Of a stretch of 64,000 bases of DNA, positions 1 through 9,083 are shown one piece after another; the stretch's first letter is position 1, and the number at the start of each line of letters is the position of its first letter. The stretch spans positions 62,001 through 126,000 of the forward strand of contig CAJTAT010000005.1 in assembly GCA_910574475.1 (NCBI GenBank), given 5' to 3'. Source of the stretch: Clostridia bacterium. Its GTDB lineage: Bacteria; Bacillota; Clostridia; Lachnospirales; Lachnospiraceae. Under the pieces are notes generated by a model that saw only the letters and a program-made list of their open reading frames with translations, did not search any database and was not told where the DNA came from. The position numbers and the translations under genes were made by a program.

Positions 1-1671
1 GGTAGGAATCACAGCGCCTTTGGAAGCAGATTCCACATTTTTCCGGTACTGGTACAGGCAGCCTCTGACGGCTTCCCTCTTATCAGACTTTCCTTCCTTT
101 CTACGCGCTTCCAGATCTACGGACAGTACGTCAATGGTTCCCTTTTTGATATCGATGGCAATCCGATCTCCGTCACGCAGGTAAGCGATGGGGCCATCGT
201 CCAGGGCTTCAGGACAAATATGCCCTACAAAGCAGCCATTGTTGGAACCGGAGAAGCGCCCGTCTGTGATCAGGCAAACCTTGCTGCCAAGCCCCATACC
301 CACAAGAAGCTTCATGGCCTTGTACATCTCCGGCATACCTGGGCCACCTTTTGGGCCTTCATTGCGAATGACCACAACCTCGCCTTCCTTTACCTGGTGG
401 GCGCGGATTCCTGCCAATGCATCCTGCTCACTCTCATAGATACGAGCAGATCCTTCAAATACATGTGCTTCCTCTGGAATAGCGGAAGGCTTGGTGACAG
501 CACCATCGGGCGCCAGATTTCCACGCAGGATAGCGATTCCACCGCAGGTATGTACGGGATTGTCCAGAGGACGGATGATATCTTTATCTTTGTTTTTCAC
601 TTTTTTCAGGTTCTCCTCTACGGTATCCCCTGTACAGGTGATTCCTGATAAATCCAGTTTAGATTTCAATTCCAGCATCATAGCTGGGATTCCACCAGCC
701 TCGTAAAAGTCCAGCAGGGTATAGGAACCAGCGGGAATCATGGGAACCAGATGAGGAATCGACATACTAATCTCCCCGAAAGAGAAAATATCCAAATCGA
801 TCTCTGCTTCATAAGCAATAGCCAGTAAATGAAGCACAGCGTTTGTGGAACCGCCGATGGCAGAGTTTACCTTGATAGCATTGCAGATAGCAGCCTTTGT
901 AATAATATCTTTTGGCTTAATGTCACGCCGTATGAGCTCCATAACTGCCAAACCTGTCTCAAATCCCATACTCATTCTGCGGCTGTAGACAGCAGGGATG
1001 GCAGCACATTCCGGCAGAGCCATTCCCATAACCTCAGCAAGGCAGCACATGGTATTGGCCGTTCCCAACATAGCGCAGGAACCGATAGTAGGAACTGCAT
1101 TATTTTCAATCCAGTCAAATTCCTCCTGTGTGATCTCTCCAGCTTTCAGAGCACCTTCTGACTGCTGAATTACAGAATGGTCAATGGAATTTCCGCCATA
1201 AGGATTTTTTTCTGTCATCCGTCCAGGTAGAGTAGGGCCTCCGTTGATGAAGATAGAAGGAAGATTTACTCTAAGAGCCCCCAGCAACATTCCCGGAACG
1301 ATCTTATCGCAGGATCCTAAGAGAACCAGGCCGTCCAGACGATGTGCCTCCACCATGGCTTCAATATCATTGGCGATCATTTCCCTGGTGGGCAGCACAT
1401 ATTTCATTCCCGCATGCCCCATGGCCACTCCGTCACATGCACCGATGGTAGCAAACTCTACTGGCGTCCCCCCTGCCGCATAGATGCCGTCTTTTACTCT
1501 GACTGTGAGCTGCTTTAGCGCCGTATGCCCTGGACATACTTCACTGAAGGCGCTTACCACGCCGATGAGAGGCTTTTTCAGCTCTTCCTCTGAGTATCCC
1601 CCTGATTTATAAAGAGCTCTGACGTTCGCCCATTCTGGTCCCTTTAAAATATCCTGACTTCTTGTCCCCAT
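1..1671 (-). CDS. IlvD/Edd-family dehydratase, C-terminus cut by window edge
   Basis: Reads 557 codons from ATG at 1671 to the window edge, ending ...GAVIPT, so only a few residues or just the stop are missing. A ribosome site GGAGG lies about 8 nt upstream of the ATG. The family uses an Fe-S cluster to dehydrate 2,3-dihydroxy acids. Cluster cysteines are visible in GACDGVAMGH, GSCDKIVPGM and IGSCAMLGTANTM. The last motif differs from dihydroxy-acid dehydratase, which has [18 protein letters not shown] as in the paralogue at 3035-4699. GTANTM followed by MALPxCAAIPAV, and DFYEAGGIPAMM, resemble the sugar-acid dehydratase branch. It is divergent from leuB. Either a second dihydroxy-acid dehydratase or a sugar-acid dehydratase; the family is certain, the substrate is not. 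Confidence 0.85.
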   Translation of the reverse strand, partial: MGTRSQDILKGPEWANVRALYKSGGYSEEELKKPLIGVVSAFSEVCPGHTALKQLTVRVKDGIYAAGGTPVEFATIGACDGVAMGHAGMKYVLPTREMIANDIEAMVEAHRLDGLVLLGSCDKIVPGMLLGALRVNLPSIFINGGPTLPGRMTEKNPYGGNSIDHSVIQQSEGALKAGEITQEEFDWIENNAVPTIGSCAMLGTANTMCCLAEVMGMALPECAAIPAVYSRRMSMGFETGLAVMELIRRDIKPKDIITKAAICNAIKVNSAIGGSTNAVLHLLAIAYEAEIDLDIFSFGEISMSIPHLVPMIPAGSYTLLDFYEAGGIPAMMLELKSKLDLSGITCTGDTVEENLKKVKNKDKDIIRPLDNPVHTCGGIAILRGNLAPDGAVTKPSAIPEEAHVFEGSARIYESEQDALAGIRAHQVKEGEVVVIRNEGPKGGPGMPEMYKAMKLLVGMGLGSKVCLITDGRFSGSNNGCFVGHICPEALDDGPIAYLRDGDRIAIDIKKGTIDVLSVDLEARRKEGKSDKREAVRGCLYQYRKNVESASKGAVIPT

Positions 1672-1875
1672 ATTTTGTTACCTCCATCCCTTATAATCTT
1701 TTTCTATTATGTTAACATATTGGAGTAGGGAATTCTACTATAATTAATTTTTTGAAGTTAGGACACAATATTTGGGTGTGAAATCTTGTAATTAAAAAAA
1801 TAAAAGGAAAAACAATGAATAATAATAACATTTTTTTTAATAATTTTCCAACAAGAAATCCGAACAATTAGGTTG

Positions 1876-1920
1876 AAAAATGCCAGCCGATGGTCTATAT
1901 TATTAATAATAGGCATTTTT
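1876..1920 (+). promoter_or_regulatory. Inverted repeat with nested palindrome in the leuB leader
   Basis: A perfect 9-bp inverted repeat, AAAAATGCC (1876-1884) and GGCATTTTT (1912-1920), encloses the perfect 14-bp palindrome TATTATTAATAATA (1898-1911). The right arm ends directly before the AGGAGGG ribosome site of leuB (1921-1927). In RNA it would place a hairpin against the Shine-Dalgarno. In DNA the inner palindrome could be a repressor site. No T-box motif was seen. Function is inferred only. Confidence 0.45.
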
Positions 1921-1937
1921 AGGAGGGATGATGTGAG

Positions 1938-3038
1938 ATGAGATTGAACATAGCAGTCATTCCGGGCGACGGGATCGGACCGGAGATTGTAAGAGAGGCA
2001 AAGAAAGTACTGGATGTGACAGTAGAGCAATTTGGTCATGAATTGATATACACAGAGGTTTTAATGGGAGGAGCTTCCATTGATGCCTGCGGGGTTCCCC
2101 TCACTGACGAAGCCATCGAGACGGCAAAAGCAAAGGATGCAGTCCTTATGGGCTCCATTGGAGGAGACGCAGCTACCTCTCCCTGGTATCAGTTACCTCC
2201 ACATCTTAGGCCAGAGGCTGGACTGCTGAAGCTTCGTAAGTCCCTGGGATTATTTGCAAACTTAAGGCCGGCTGTTCTCTATGGTGAGCTAAAAGGAGCC
2301 TGCCCTCTTAAGGAAGAGATCATTGGGGATGGCTTTGACATGATGATTATGCGGGAGCTGACCGGCGGCCTCTACTTTGGAGAGCGTAGGACAGAAGAGG
2401 TAGACGGGCTCTTGACAGCCGTCGACACCCTTACATATAACGAGAATGAAATTCGCCGGATTGCAAAACGGGCCTTTGATATTGCAGGAAAGAGAAGGAA
2501 AAAGGTCTGCAGTGTCGATAAAGCCAATGTGCTGGATTCCTCCCGGCTCTGGAGAAAGATTGTGGAGGAAGTGGCTAAGGATTATCCTGATATCATGCTG
2601 GAGCATATGTTGGTGGACAACTGTGCGATGCAGCTTGTGAAGAATCCGGGGCAGTTTGATGTGATTCTTACAGAAAATATGTTTGGCGATATTCTGTCGG
2701 ATGAGGCCAGTATGGTGACTGGATCCATTGGTATGCTGTCCAGCGCCAGCTTAAACGATACAAAGTTCGGACTTTATGAGCCTAGCCATGGCTCTGCGCC
2801 GGACATAGCGGGCAAAGACCTTGCCAATCCCATTGCCACCATTCTTTCGGCTGCCATGATGTTGCGCTTCACCTTTGACCTGGATGAAGAAGCGGCTGCC
2901 ATAGAGAGGGCAGTTCAGCAGGTTCTGACAGAAGGATGGCGCACAGCAGACATTATGTCAGAAGGTTGTACCCAGGTGGGAACCAGGAAAATGGGAGATT
3001 TGATTGCGGAATTTATAATAAAAGGAGTAGGATTATGA
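1938..3038 (+). CDS. leuB: 3-isopropylmalate dehydrogenase
   Basis: Catalyses NAD-dependent oxidative decarboxylation of 3-isopropylmalate to 2-oxoisocaproate in leucine synthesis; cytosolic. The 366-aa length is normal for the family. GDGIGPEI near the N-terminus, [33 protein letters not shown] (metal and substrate loop) and [13 protein letters not shown] (NAD site) are all visible. The ATG at 1938 has AGGAGGG 10 nt upstream. The stop overlaps the ilvD start as ATGA, implying translational coupling. leuA, leuC and leuD are not in the window, so the rest of the leucine pathway must be elsewhere. Leader hairpin at 1876-1920. Confidence 0.97.
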   Translation: MRLNIAVIPGDGIGPEIVREAKKVLDVTVEQFGHELIYTEVLMGGASIDACGVPLTDEAIETAKAKDAVLMGSIGGDAATSPWYQLPPHLRPEAGLLKLRKSLGLFANLRPAVLYGELKGACPLKEEIIGDGFDMMIMRELTGGLYFGERRTEEVDGLLTAVDTLTYNENEIRRIAKRAFDIAGKRRKKVCSVDKANVLDSSRLWRKIVEEVAKDYPDIMLEHMLVDNCAMQLVKNPGQFDVILTENMFGDILSDEASMVTGSIGMLSSASLNDTKFGLYEPSHGSAPDIAGKDLANPIATILSAAMMLRFTFDLDEEAAAIERAVQQVLTEGWRTADIMSEGCTQVGTRKMGDLIAEFIIKGVGL

Positions 3039-4699
3039 AAAGCGATGCAGTAACAAAAGGAATACAGCAGGCACCTCACAGAAGTCTTTTTAACGCTCTT
3101 GGACTGACGGAAGAGGAATTGAGTAAACCACTGGTTGGTATTGTCAGCTCTTACAATGAGATTGTACCGGGACATATGAACCTAGATAAGATTGTGGAAG
3201 CTGTAAAGCTGGGTGTAGCTATGGGTGGAGGAACTCCCATTGTATTTCCGGCGATTGCTGTCTGCGATGGGATTGCCATGGGACATGTGGGAATGAAGTA
3301 CTCTCTGGTGACAAGGGATTTGATTGCAGATTCTACAGAATGTATGGCCATTGCCCACCAATTTGACGCCCTAGTGATGGTTCCAAATTGTGATAAAAAT
3401 GTACCGGGACTTTTAATGGCAGCGGCACGTATCAATGTTCCCACTGTCTTTGTCAGCGGTGGTCCTATGCTGGCTGGCCATGTAAAAGGACAGAAGCGCA
3501 GCCTTTCCAGCATGTTTGAAGCAGTTGGCTCTCATGCAGCGGGCAGTATGAGCGAGGAAGAAGTACAGGAGTTTGAAGAGAAGGTATGCCCTACCTGTGG
3601 TTCTTGCTCTGGTATGTATACGGCGAACAGCATGAACTGTCTGACAGAAGCTCTGGGCATGGGCCTTAGAGGAAACGGGACCATTCCGGCTGTTTATTCT
3701 GAGCGCATTAAACTTGCAAAACACGCTGGCATGCAGGTGATGGAGCTTTTGCGCAAAAATATTTGTCCCCGGGATATTATGACAGAGAAGGCATTTTTGA
3801 ATGCCCTCACTGTAGATATGGCTCTGGGATGTTCCACCAACAGCATGCTTCATCTTCCGGCGATTGCTCATGAGGCAGGGGTGGATCTGAATATGGAAGT
3901 GGCAAATGAAATGAGTGCCAAGACACCAAACTTGTGTCATTTGGCTCCGGCAGGTCCCACCTATATGGAGGATTTGAACGAAGCGGGCGGCGTGTACGCT
4001 GTTATGAATGAATTGAACAAGAAGAACCTGTTGTATACAGATTTGATGACTGCTACAGGAAAGACAGTGGGAGAAAATATCAAAGGTTGTGAGAATAAGA
4101 ATCCAGAAGTGATTCGCCCGATTGACAATCCATACAGTGAAATTGGCGGCATTGCTGTCTTGAAGGGAAATCTGGCTCCAGATACGGCTGTGGTGAAACG
4201 CTCTGCCGTGGTGCCGGAGATGATGGTTCATGAGGGGCCAGCCCGGGTATTTGACAGTGAAGAAGACGCTATTGCCGCCATCAAAGGCGGCAAGATTGTG
4301 GCAGGCGATGTAGTTGTCATCCGCTATGAAGGACCTAAGGGCGGCCCAGGTATGCGGGAAATGCTAAATCCTACTTCTGCTATTGCTGGTATGGGCCTTG
4401 GCTCCACAGTGGCACTGATCACAGATGGACGTTTCAGCGGCGCATCCAGAGGAGCTTCCATTGGGCATGTTTCTCCAGAGGCAGCAGTGGGAGGTCCCAT
4501 CGCTCTGGTGGAAGAGGGAGACAGAATTCGTATTGATATTCCCAATAATCAACTGGATGTCCTGGTATCTGAAGAAGTGATGGCAGAGCGTAAGGCCAAA
4601 TGGCAGCCCAGAGAGCCCAAGGTGACAACTGGATATCTGGCACGCTATGCGAAAATGGTCACATCTGGAAACAGGGGAGCAGTGCTGGAGATTCATTAG
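3035..4699 (+). CDS. ilvD: Dihydroxy-acid dehydratase
   Basis: Converts 2,3-dihydroxy-isovalerate and 2,3-dihydroxy-3-methylvalerate to the 2-oxo acids of valine and isoleucine synthesis. 554 aa from ATG 3035, which overlaps the leuB stop and has AAAGGAG 7 nt upstream; the reading frame is open further upstream inside leuB but has no better start. Motifs are canonical: [44 protein letters not shown] and the C-terminal [11 protein letters not shown]. It keeps the cysteines expected for the Fe-S cluster of the bacterial enzyme. Middle gene of leuB-ilvD-ilvB. This copy is the better candidate for the true pathway enzyme than the divergent paralogue at 1-1671. Confidence 0.97.
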   Translation: MKSDAVTKGIQQAPHRSLFNALGLTEEELSKPLVGIVSSYNEIVPGHMNLDKIVEAVKLGVAMGGGTPIVFPAIAVCDGIAMGHVGMKYSLVTRDLIADSTECMAIAHQFDALVMVPNCDKNVPGLLMAAARINVPTVFVSGGPMLAGHVKGQKRSLSSMFEAVGSHAAGSMSEEEVQEFEEKVCPTCGSCSGMYTANSMNCLTEALGMGLRGNGTIPAVYSERIKLAKHAGMQVMELLRKNICPRDIMTEKAFLNALTVDMALGCSTNSMLHLPAIAHEAGVDLNMEVANEMSAKTPNLCHLAPAGPTYMEDLNEAGGVYAVMNELNKKNLLYTDLMTATGKTVGENIKGCENKNPEVIRPIDNPYSEIGGIAVLKGNLAPDTAVVKRSAVVPEMMVHEGPARVFDSEEDAIAAIKGGKIVAGDVVVIRYEGPKGGPGMREMLNPTSAIAGMGLGSTVALITDGRFSGASRGASIGHVSPEAAVGGPIALVEEGDRIRIDIPNNQLDVLVSEEVMAERKAKWQPREPKVTTGYLARYAKMVTSGNRGAVLEIH

Positions 4700-4737
4700 A
4701 ATTATTACAATACTTAAGTAAGAACGGAGAGAAAAAT

Positions 4738-6423
4738 ATGCAATTAACAGGAGCAGAAATTGTTATAGAGTGCCTGAAGGAACAGGGAGTGGATACGGTA
4801 TTCGGCTATCCAGGCGGCACGATTTTAAATGTATATGATGAGTTGTATAAACATAGTGGTGAGATAAAGCATATTTTAACCTCCCATGAACAGGGAGCTT
4901 CCCATGCGGCAGACGGCTATGCCCGGGCTACTGGGAAAGTGGGAGTATGTATGGCTACTTCCGGCCCAGGAGCAACAAACCTGGTGACAGGGATTGCCAC
5001 TGCTTATATGGATTCTATTCCTATCGTTGCTATCACTGCCAATGTGGGAAAGCCATTGCTGGGAAGAGATTCTTTTCAGGAGGTAGATATTGCCGGTATT
5101 ACGATGCCCATTACGAAGCATAATTTTATTGTGAAGGATGTGGAAGTATTGGCAGAGACCATCCGCAGGGCATTTTATATTGCCAGTTCAGGACGTCCAG
5201 GCCCTGTGCTTGTGGATATTACAAAAGATGTGACGGCAAATAAGACAGAATATGAATATCAGAGGCCGGAGGAAGTGACTCGGGTAAAAGATACTATTCA
5301 GGATGAGGATATCGAGACGGCTGTGCGGATGATACGCAGGTCAGAGAAGCCATTTATCTTTGTGGGCGGTGGCGCAGTGCTTTCCGGGGCTTCTAAAGAG
5401 GTGGCTGAGCTTGCAAGAAAAATCCAGGCGCCTGTCTGTGACTCTCTTATGGGAAAGGGCGCATTTCCGGGAGAAGATATATTGTACACGGGTATGCTGG
5501 GCATGCACGGGACAAAGGCATCCAACTTTGGAGTGACCCATTGTGATCTGCTGATTACCATTGGCGCCCGCTTCAGCGATCGGGTGACGGGGAACGCCGC
5601 CCGGTTTGCAAGAAGAGCTGAGATTTTGCAGATTGATATTGACCCGGCGGAGATCAATAAGAATGTGATGGTAGACAGCAGCATTATAGGAGATGTGAAA
5701 GAGGTCCTTCAAATCCTCAATCAGCGGGTAGAAGAAGGGAAGCATGAGAGCTGGCTGGCAGAGATTGAGGCTCTAAAGGGTAAATACCCCTTGAAATATG
5801 AAGCGGAACGTCTCACAGGACCCTATGTGATAGAGGAGCTTTACCGCGTCACAAAGGGGGAGGCTATTATTACCACAGAAGTGGGACAGAATCAGATGTG
5901 GGCAGCTCAGTTTTATAAATACAAAGAGCCGAGAACCTTTATCACCTCCGGGGGACTGGGAACCATGGGATATGGTCTGGGAGCCAGTCTGGGAGCGAAG
6001 ATGGGTCGGCCAGAAAAAATAGTTGTCAATGTGGCAGGCGACGGATGTTTTCGCATGAATATGAATGAGATTGCCACGGCAGCCCGCTACAATATTCCAA
6101 TCATTCAGCTTGTGTTGAACAATCATGTGCTGGGTATGGTTCGCCAATGGCAGACGTTGTTTTATGGGGGCCGTTATTCAGCTACAGTATTGAATGATCA
6201 GGTAGATTTTGTGAAGCTTGCAGAGGCAATGGGAGCAGTCGGTATGCGAGTGACAAAGAGAGAAGAAGTGGCTTCAGCTCTTGAGAAGGCCATTGCTCTG
6301 GGACGTCCGGTTGTCATTGACTGTATCATAGATAGCGATGACAAGGTATTTCCTATGGTGCCTGCAGGAGCACCTATCGAAGAAGTGTTCGACGCAGAGG
6401 ATTTAGAGAAAAAGAATTCATAG
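4738..6423 (+). CDS. ilvB: Acetolactate synthase large (catalytic) subunit
   Basis: ThDP-dependent condensation of pyruvate to 2-acetolactate, or with 2-oxobutyrate to acetohydroxybutyrate, the first common step of valine and isoleucine synthesis. 561 aa from ATG 4738, 38 nt after ilvD, with GGAGAG upstream. Visible: the N-terminal FGYPGGTILNVYDEL with the catalytic Glu region SHEQGASHAADGYARATG, the central FAD-type domain, and the C-terminal ThDP-Mg motif GDGCFRMNMNE ending in NN. Full length for the catalytic subunit. No regulatory subunit ilvN follows; an intrinsic terminator comes directly after the stop, so the regulatory subunit must be encoded elsewhere or be absent. Confidence 0.95.
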   Translation: MQLTGAEIVIECLKEQGVDTVFGYPGGTILNVYDELYKHSGEIKHILTSHEQGASHAADGYARATGKVGVCMATSGPGATNLVTGIATAYMDSIPIVAITANVGKPLLGRDSFQEVDIAGITMPITKHNFIVKDVEVLAETIRRAFYIASSGRPGPVLVDITKDVTANKTEYEYQRPEEVTRVKDTIQDEDIETAVRMIRRSEKPFIFVGGGAVLSGASKEVAELARKIQAPVCDSLMGKGAFPGEDILYTGMLGMHGTKASNFGVTHCDLLITIGARFSDRVTGNAARFARRAEILQIDIDPAEINKNVMVDSSIIGDVKEVLQILNQRVEEGKHESWLAEIEALKGKYPLKYEAERLTGPYVIEELYRVTKGEAIITTEVGQNQMWAAQFYKYKEPRTFITSGGLGTMGYGLGASLGAKMGRPEKIVVNVAGDGCFRMNMNEIATAARYNIPIIQLVLNNHVLGMVRQWQTLFYGGRYSATVLNDQVDFVKLAEAMGAVGMRVTKREEVASALEKAIALGRPVVIDCIIDSDDKVFPMVPAGAPIEEVFDAEDLEKKNS

Positions 6424-6426
6424 ATA

Positions 6427-6481
6427 AAAAAGGATGCCACGAAAGCCGATTCCCATTTGCGGCATTTGCAGCATCCTTTTT
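6427..6481 (+). terminator. Intrinsic terminator after leuB-ilvD-ilvB
   Basis: An 11-bp stem, AAAAAGGATGC (6427-6437) with GCATCCTTTTT (6471-6481), begins 4 nt after the ilvB stop. The 33-nt loop holds a smaller gccg/cggc hairpin. The A-rich left and T-rich right arms would allow termination on both strands. Confidence 0.85.
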
Positions 6482-6529
6482 ATACCTCTACATAGAGTGG
6501 AATGACAAAAGTTTTTAGGGAGTACGATT

Positions 6530-7891
6530 TTGGTGATGAGACGAGTGCGATGGTATCTCTGGATTTTAGCCGGAGTTCTGTTAATTTATATTGGCGGTTC
6601 CGTGTACTTTATGGATCATTTTTTTCTGGGGACGACCATCAATGGAGAGGATGCGCAGTTTTTGACGGTTAGTCAGGCAGATAATTTAATATTAAAGCAG
6701 GCTCAAAGCTATCAATTGACTTTGCAGGAAAGAAATGGGGATACGGTGATCCTGCATCCAGAGAAAATAGGTGTGTCTTTTTACAAGACGGATGCAGCAT
6801 GGCACATGAAACGACGGCAGAGTGGGTTTTACTGGCCTAAGATGTTTTGGGAGAAAGATTCTTACCAGATTTCCCCTGGAATTCAAATTGATGATGAGAT
6901 ACTTGGGGAAGCCTTGCGCGGCCTGGAATGTGTACAGACAGGTGAGCGACCGATAAATGCCTGGATTGAGCTGACAGAGGATGGGTATGGGGTTCACAAG
7001 GAGGAGCCGGGAAGCTGCATTGATGTCAATTTGCTGGCCGATCAAGTAGAGGCGGCAGTCTTAAATATGCAGGCCAGCCTAAATCTGGACACTCAGGGGT
7101 GTTACATGGCTCCTGGAGTTACAGAGGATTCAGAGAAGATTGTAGCCTTAAGAGAAACGCTGGATCACTGGCTAGGAACACAGGTAACTTACGAATTTGG
7201 CCCCGAGACAGAGGTGATTGATCGGGAAACAGTTGCCAGTTTTATTGATCTTCACTCCTACGATGCCTCCCTGGATCAGGAAGCCATTGCTGCCTGGGTT
7301 GCCCAACTGGCAGAGAAGAGGGACACTTATAAAAGGCCCCGGAATTTTAAAAGTACCTTAAGGGGTACCATTACCGTAAAAGGTGGAAATTACGGCTGGG
7401 AGATAGATCAGGAGACTGAAAGTGCATTGCTTTTACAACACCTGGAAAATGGAGATGTTGTCCAAAAAGAGCCAGCTTACCTTCATACAGGAAATGCATG
7501 GAGCAATAATTATGATATAGGGGATACTTATATAGAAGTAGACCTGAGTGCTCAGCATATGTGGTTCTATAAGGAGGGAGAGCTTGTCATAGACACAGAC
7601 GTGGTGACAGGAAATATGAGCAGGGGCTGGAGGACACCAGAAATGGTATCCGATGTGAAGTACAAAGCCAGAAATGCTGTCCTGCGTGGGGTTGATTATG
7701 CCACCCCTGTAAAATACTGGGTGCCATTTTACAGAGGCTATGGGATTCACGACGCCAATTGGCGGGGAAGTTTTGGAGGCGCCATTTATCAGACGAGCGG
7801 CTCTCACGGCTGTGTGAATACGCCTACAGCCGCCATGAAAGTTTTGTATGAAAACGTGGAGAAGGGGACGCCGGTTGTGTTGTATTATTAA
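6530..7891 (+). CDS. Membrane-anchored L,D-transpeptidase (YkuD domain)
   Basis: Forms 3-3 crosslinks in peptidoglycan or attaches proteins to it, outside the membrane. 453 aa: short basic N-terminus, one membrane segment at about residues 8-27, a middle region of the peptidoglycan-binding type that accompanies YkuD domains (about 40-330), then the YkuD catalytic domain (about 333-453). The catalytic signature is HDANWR...SGSHGCVN, with Cys428. The start is uncertain: TTG 6530, GTG 6533 and ATG 6536 are consecutive in frame; AGGGAG at 6517-6522 fits TTG or GTG better than ATG. Transcribed alone, between the ilvB terminator and the serC promoter. Confidence 0.9.
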   Translation: MVMRRVRWYLWILAGVLLIYIGGSVYFMDHFFLGTTINGEDAQFLTVSQADNLILKQAQSYQLTLQERNGDTVILHPEKIGVSFYKTDAAWHMKRRQSGFYWPKMFWEKDSYQISPGIQIDDEILGEALRGLECVQTGERPINAWIELTEDGYGVHKEEPGSCIDVNLLADQVEAAVLNMQASLNLDTQGCYMAPGVTEDSEKIVALRETLDHWLGTQVTYEFGPETEVIDRETVASFIDLHSYDASLDQEAIAAWVAQLAEKRDTYKRPRNFKSTLRGTITVKGGNYGWEIDQETESALLLQHLENGDVVQKEPAYLHTGNAWSNNYDIGDTYIEVDLSAQHMWFYKEGELVIDTDVVTGNMSRGWRTPEMVSDVKYKARNAVLRGVDYATPVKYWVPFYRGYGIHDANWRGSFGGAIYQTSGSHGCVNTPTAAMKVLYENVEKGTPVVLYY

Positions 7892-7900
7892 GAATATATA

Positions 7901-7929
7901 TTGACATTTTTTTAACATCTATGTAAAAT
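7901..7929 (+). promoter_or_regulatory. Sigma-A promoter of serC-serA
   Basis: TTGACA (7901-7906), a 17-bp spacer and TAAAAT (7924-7929). The -35 is a consensus match and the -10 matches 5 of 6. The expected transcript start near 7936 leaves about a 65-nt leader before serC. Confidence 0.75.
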
Positions 7930-8000
7930 GAAGTCAATTTGTGTCACGTATGTAAAAACGAAACAGAAATAGGATTTCAAATAAAAGGAGATTAAAAATC

Positions 8001-9083
8001 ATGAGTCGTGTATACAATTTTTCCGCCGGACCGGCTGTATTGCCGGAAGAAGTACTCAAAGAGGCAGCCAACGAAATGCTGGACTATCAGGGAACGGGAA
8101 TGTCTGTGATGGAGATGTCTCACCGCTCAAAAATTTTTGAAGGGATTTTGAATGAGGCAGAGCAGGATTTTCGTGATCTACTTAAGATTCCTGACAATTA
8201 TAAGGTATTATTTCTCCAGGGTGGAGCTCATCTGCAATTTGCCATGGTGCCCATGAACCTGATGAAAAACCGTGTGGCAGATTACATTGTTACTGGGCAG
8301 TGGGCGAAAAAGGCTTTCAAGGAAGCTGCCATTTACGGGAAAGCGAATAAGATTGCATCCTCTGAGGATGAGACTTTTTCATATATTCCAGACTGTTCCG
8401 ATCTGCCTGTCAGCTCAGATGCAGATTATGTATATATCTGTGAAAATAACACAATTTATGGAACAAAGTTTCACAAATTGCCCAACACTAAGGGAAAAAT
8501 ACTTGTCTCTGACGTATCTTCCTGCTTTTTGTCTGAGCCTATGGATGTGACTCAGTATGGTTTGGTTTATGGTGGAGTACAGAAAAATATCGGACCAGCA
8601 GGCATGGTGATTGCAATTATACGGGAAGATCTGATCACAGAGGACACCCTTCCAGGGACACCTACTTATATGAAATACAAGATTCATGCGGAGGCGAATT
8701 CGCTCTACAATACTCCTAATGCTTACTGCATCTATATCTGTGGAAAAGTATTTAAGTGGATTAAAAATATGGGCGGCCTTGAGGCTATGAAAGCTCGCAA
8801 TGAGAAAAAGGCTGCCATTCTGTATGACTTCCTGGACAGCAGTCAATTGTTCAAGGGTACTGTGAGAAAGGAAGACCGTTCGCTCATGAATGTTCCCTTT
8901 GTGACTGGAAGTCAGGAAATGGATGCAAAATTTGTAAAGGAAGCAACGAAATCCGGCCTGGTGAATCTGAAAGGCCACCGGAGTGTGGGGGGCATGAGAG
9001 CTAGCATTTACAATGCTATGCCTTTGGAGGGTGTAAAAGCTCTTGTGGAGTTTATGAAAAAATTTGAAGAGGAGAATCGGTAA
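8001..9083 (+). CDS. serC: Phosphoserine aminotransferase
   Basis: PLP enzyme converting 3-phosphohydroxypyruvate and glutamate to O-phosphoserine and 2-oxoglutarate. 360 aa, family length. N-terminal YNFSAGPAVLPEEVLKEA and GMSVMEMSHRSK are family signatures; the PLP lysine lies in YGGVQKNIGPAGM, and the C-terminal GHRSVGGMRASIYNA motif is present. ATG 8001 has AAAGGAG 10 nt upstream. Its TAA directly abuts the serA ATG. First gene of a three-gene operon serC-serA-DUF1015 with its own promoter at 7901-7929. Confidence 0.97.
   Translation: MSRVYNFSAGPAVLPEEVLKEAANEMLDYQGTGMSVMEMSHRSKIFEGILNEAEQDFRDLLKIPDNYKVLFLQGGAHLQFAMVPMNLMKNRVADYIVTGQWAKKAFKEAAIYGKANKIASSEDETFSYIPDCSDLPVSSDADYVYICENNTIYGTKFHKLPNTKGKILVSDVSSCFLSEPMDVTQYGLVYGGVQKNIGPAGMVIAIIREDLITEDTLPGTPTYMKYKIHAEANSLYNTPNAYCIYICGKVFKWIKNMGGLEAMKARNEKKAAILYDFLDSSQLFKGTVRKEDRSLMNVPFVTGSQEMDAKFVKEATKSGLVNLKGHRSVGGMRASIYNAMPLEGVKALVEFMKKFEEENR

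Noticed and set aside
1672-1937. T-box leader for the branched-chain operon
   Set aside because: No AGGGTGGNACCGCG-type antiterminator or specifier loop was found in the 266-bp region.
2936-3034. Upstream extension of ilvD inside leuB
   Set aside because: ATG 3035 overlaps the leuB stop and has a proper ribosome site; the extension has no family similarity.
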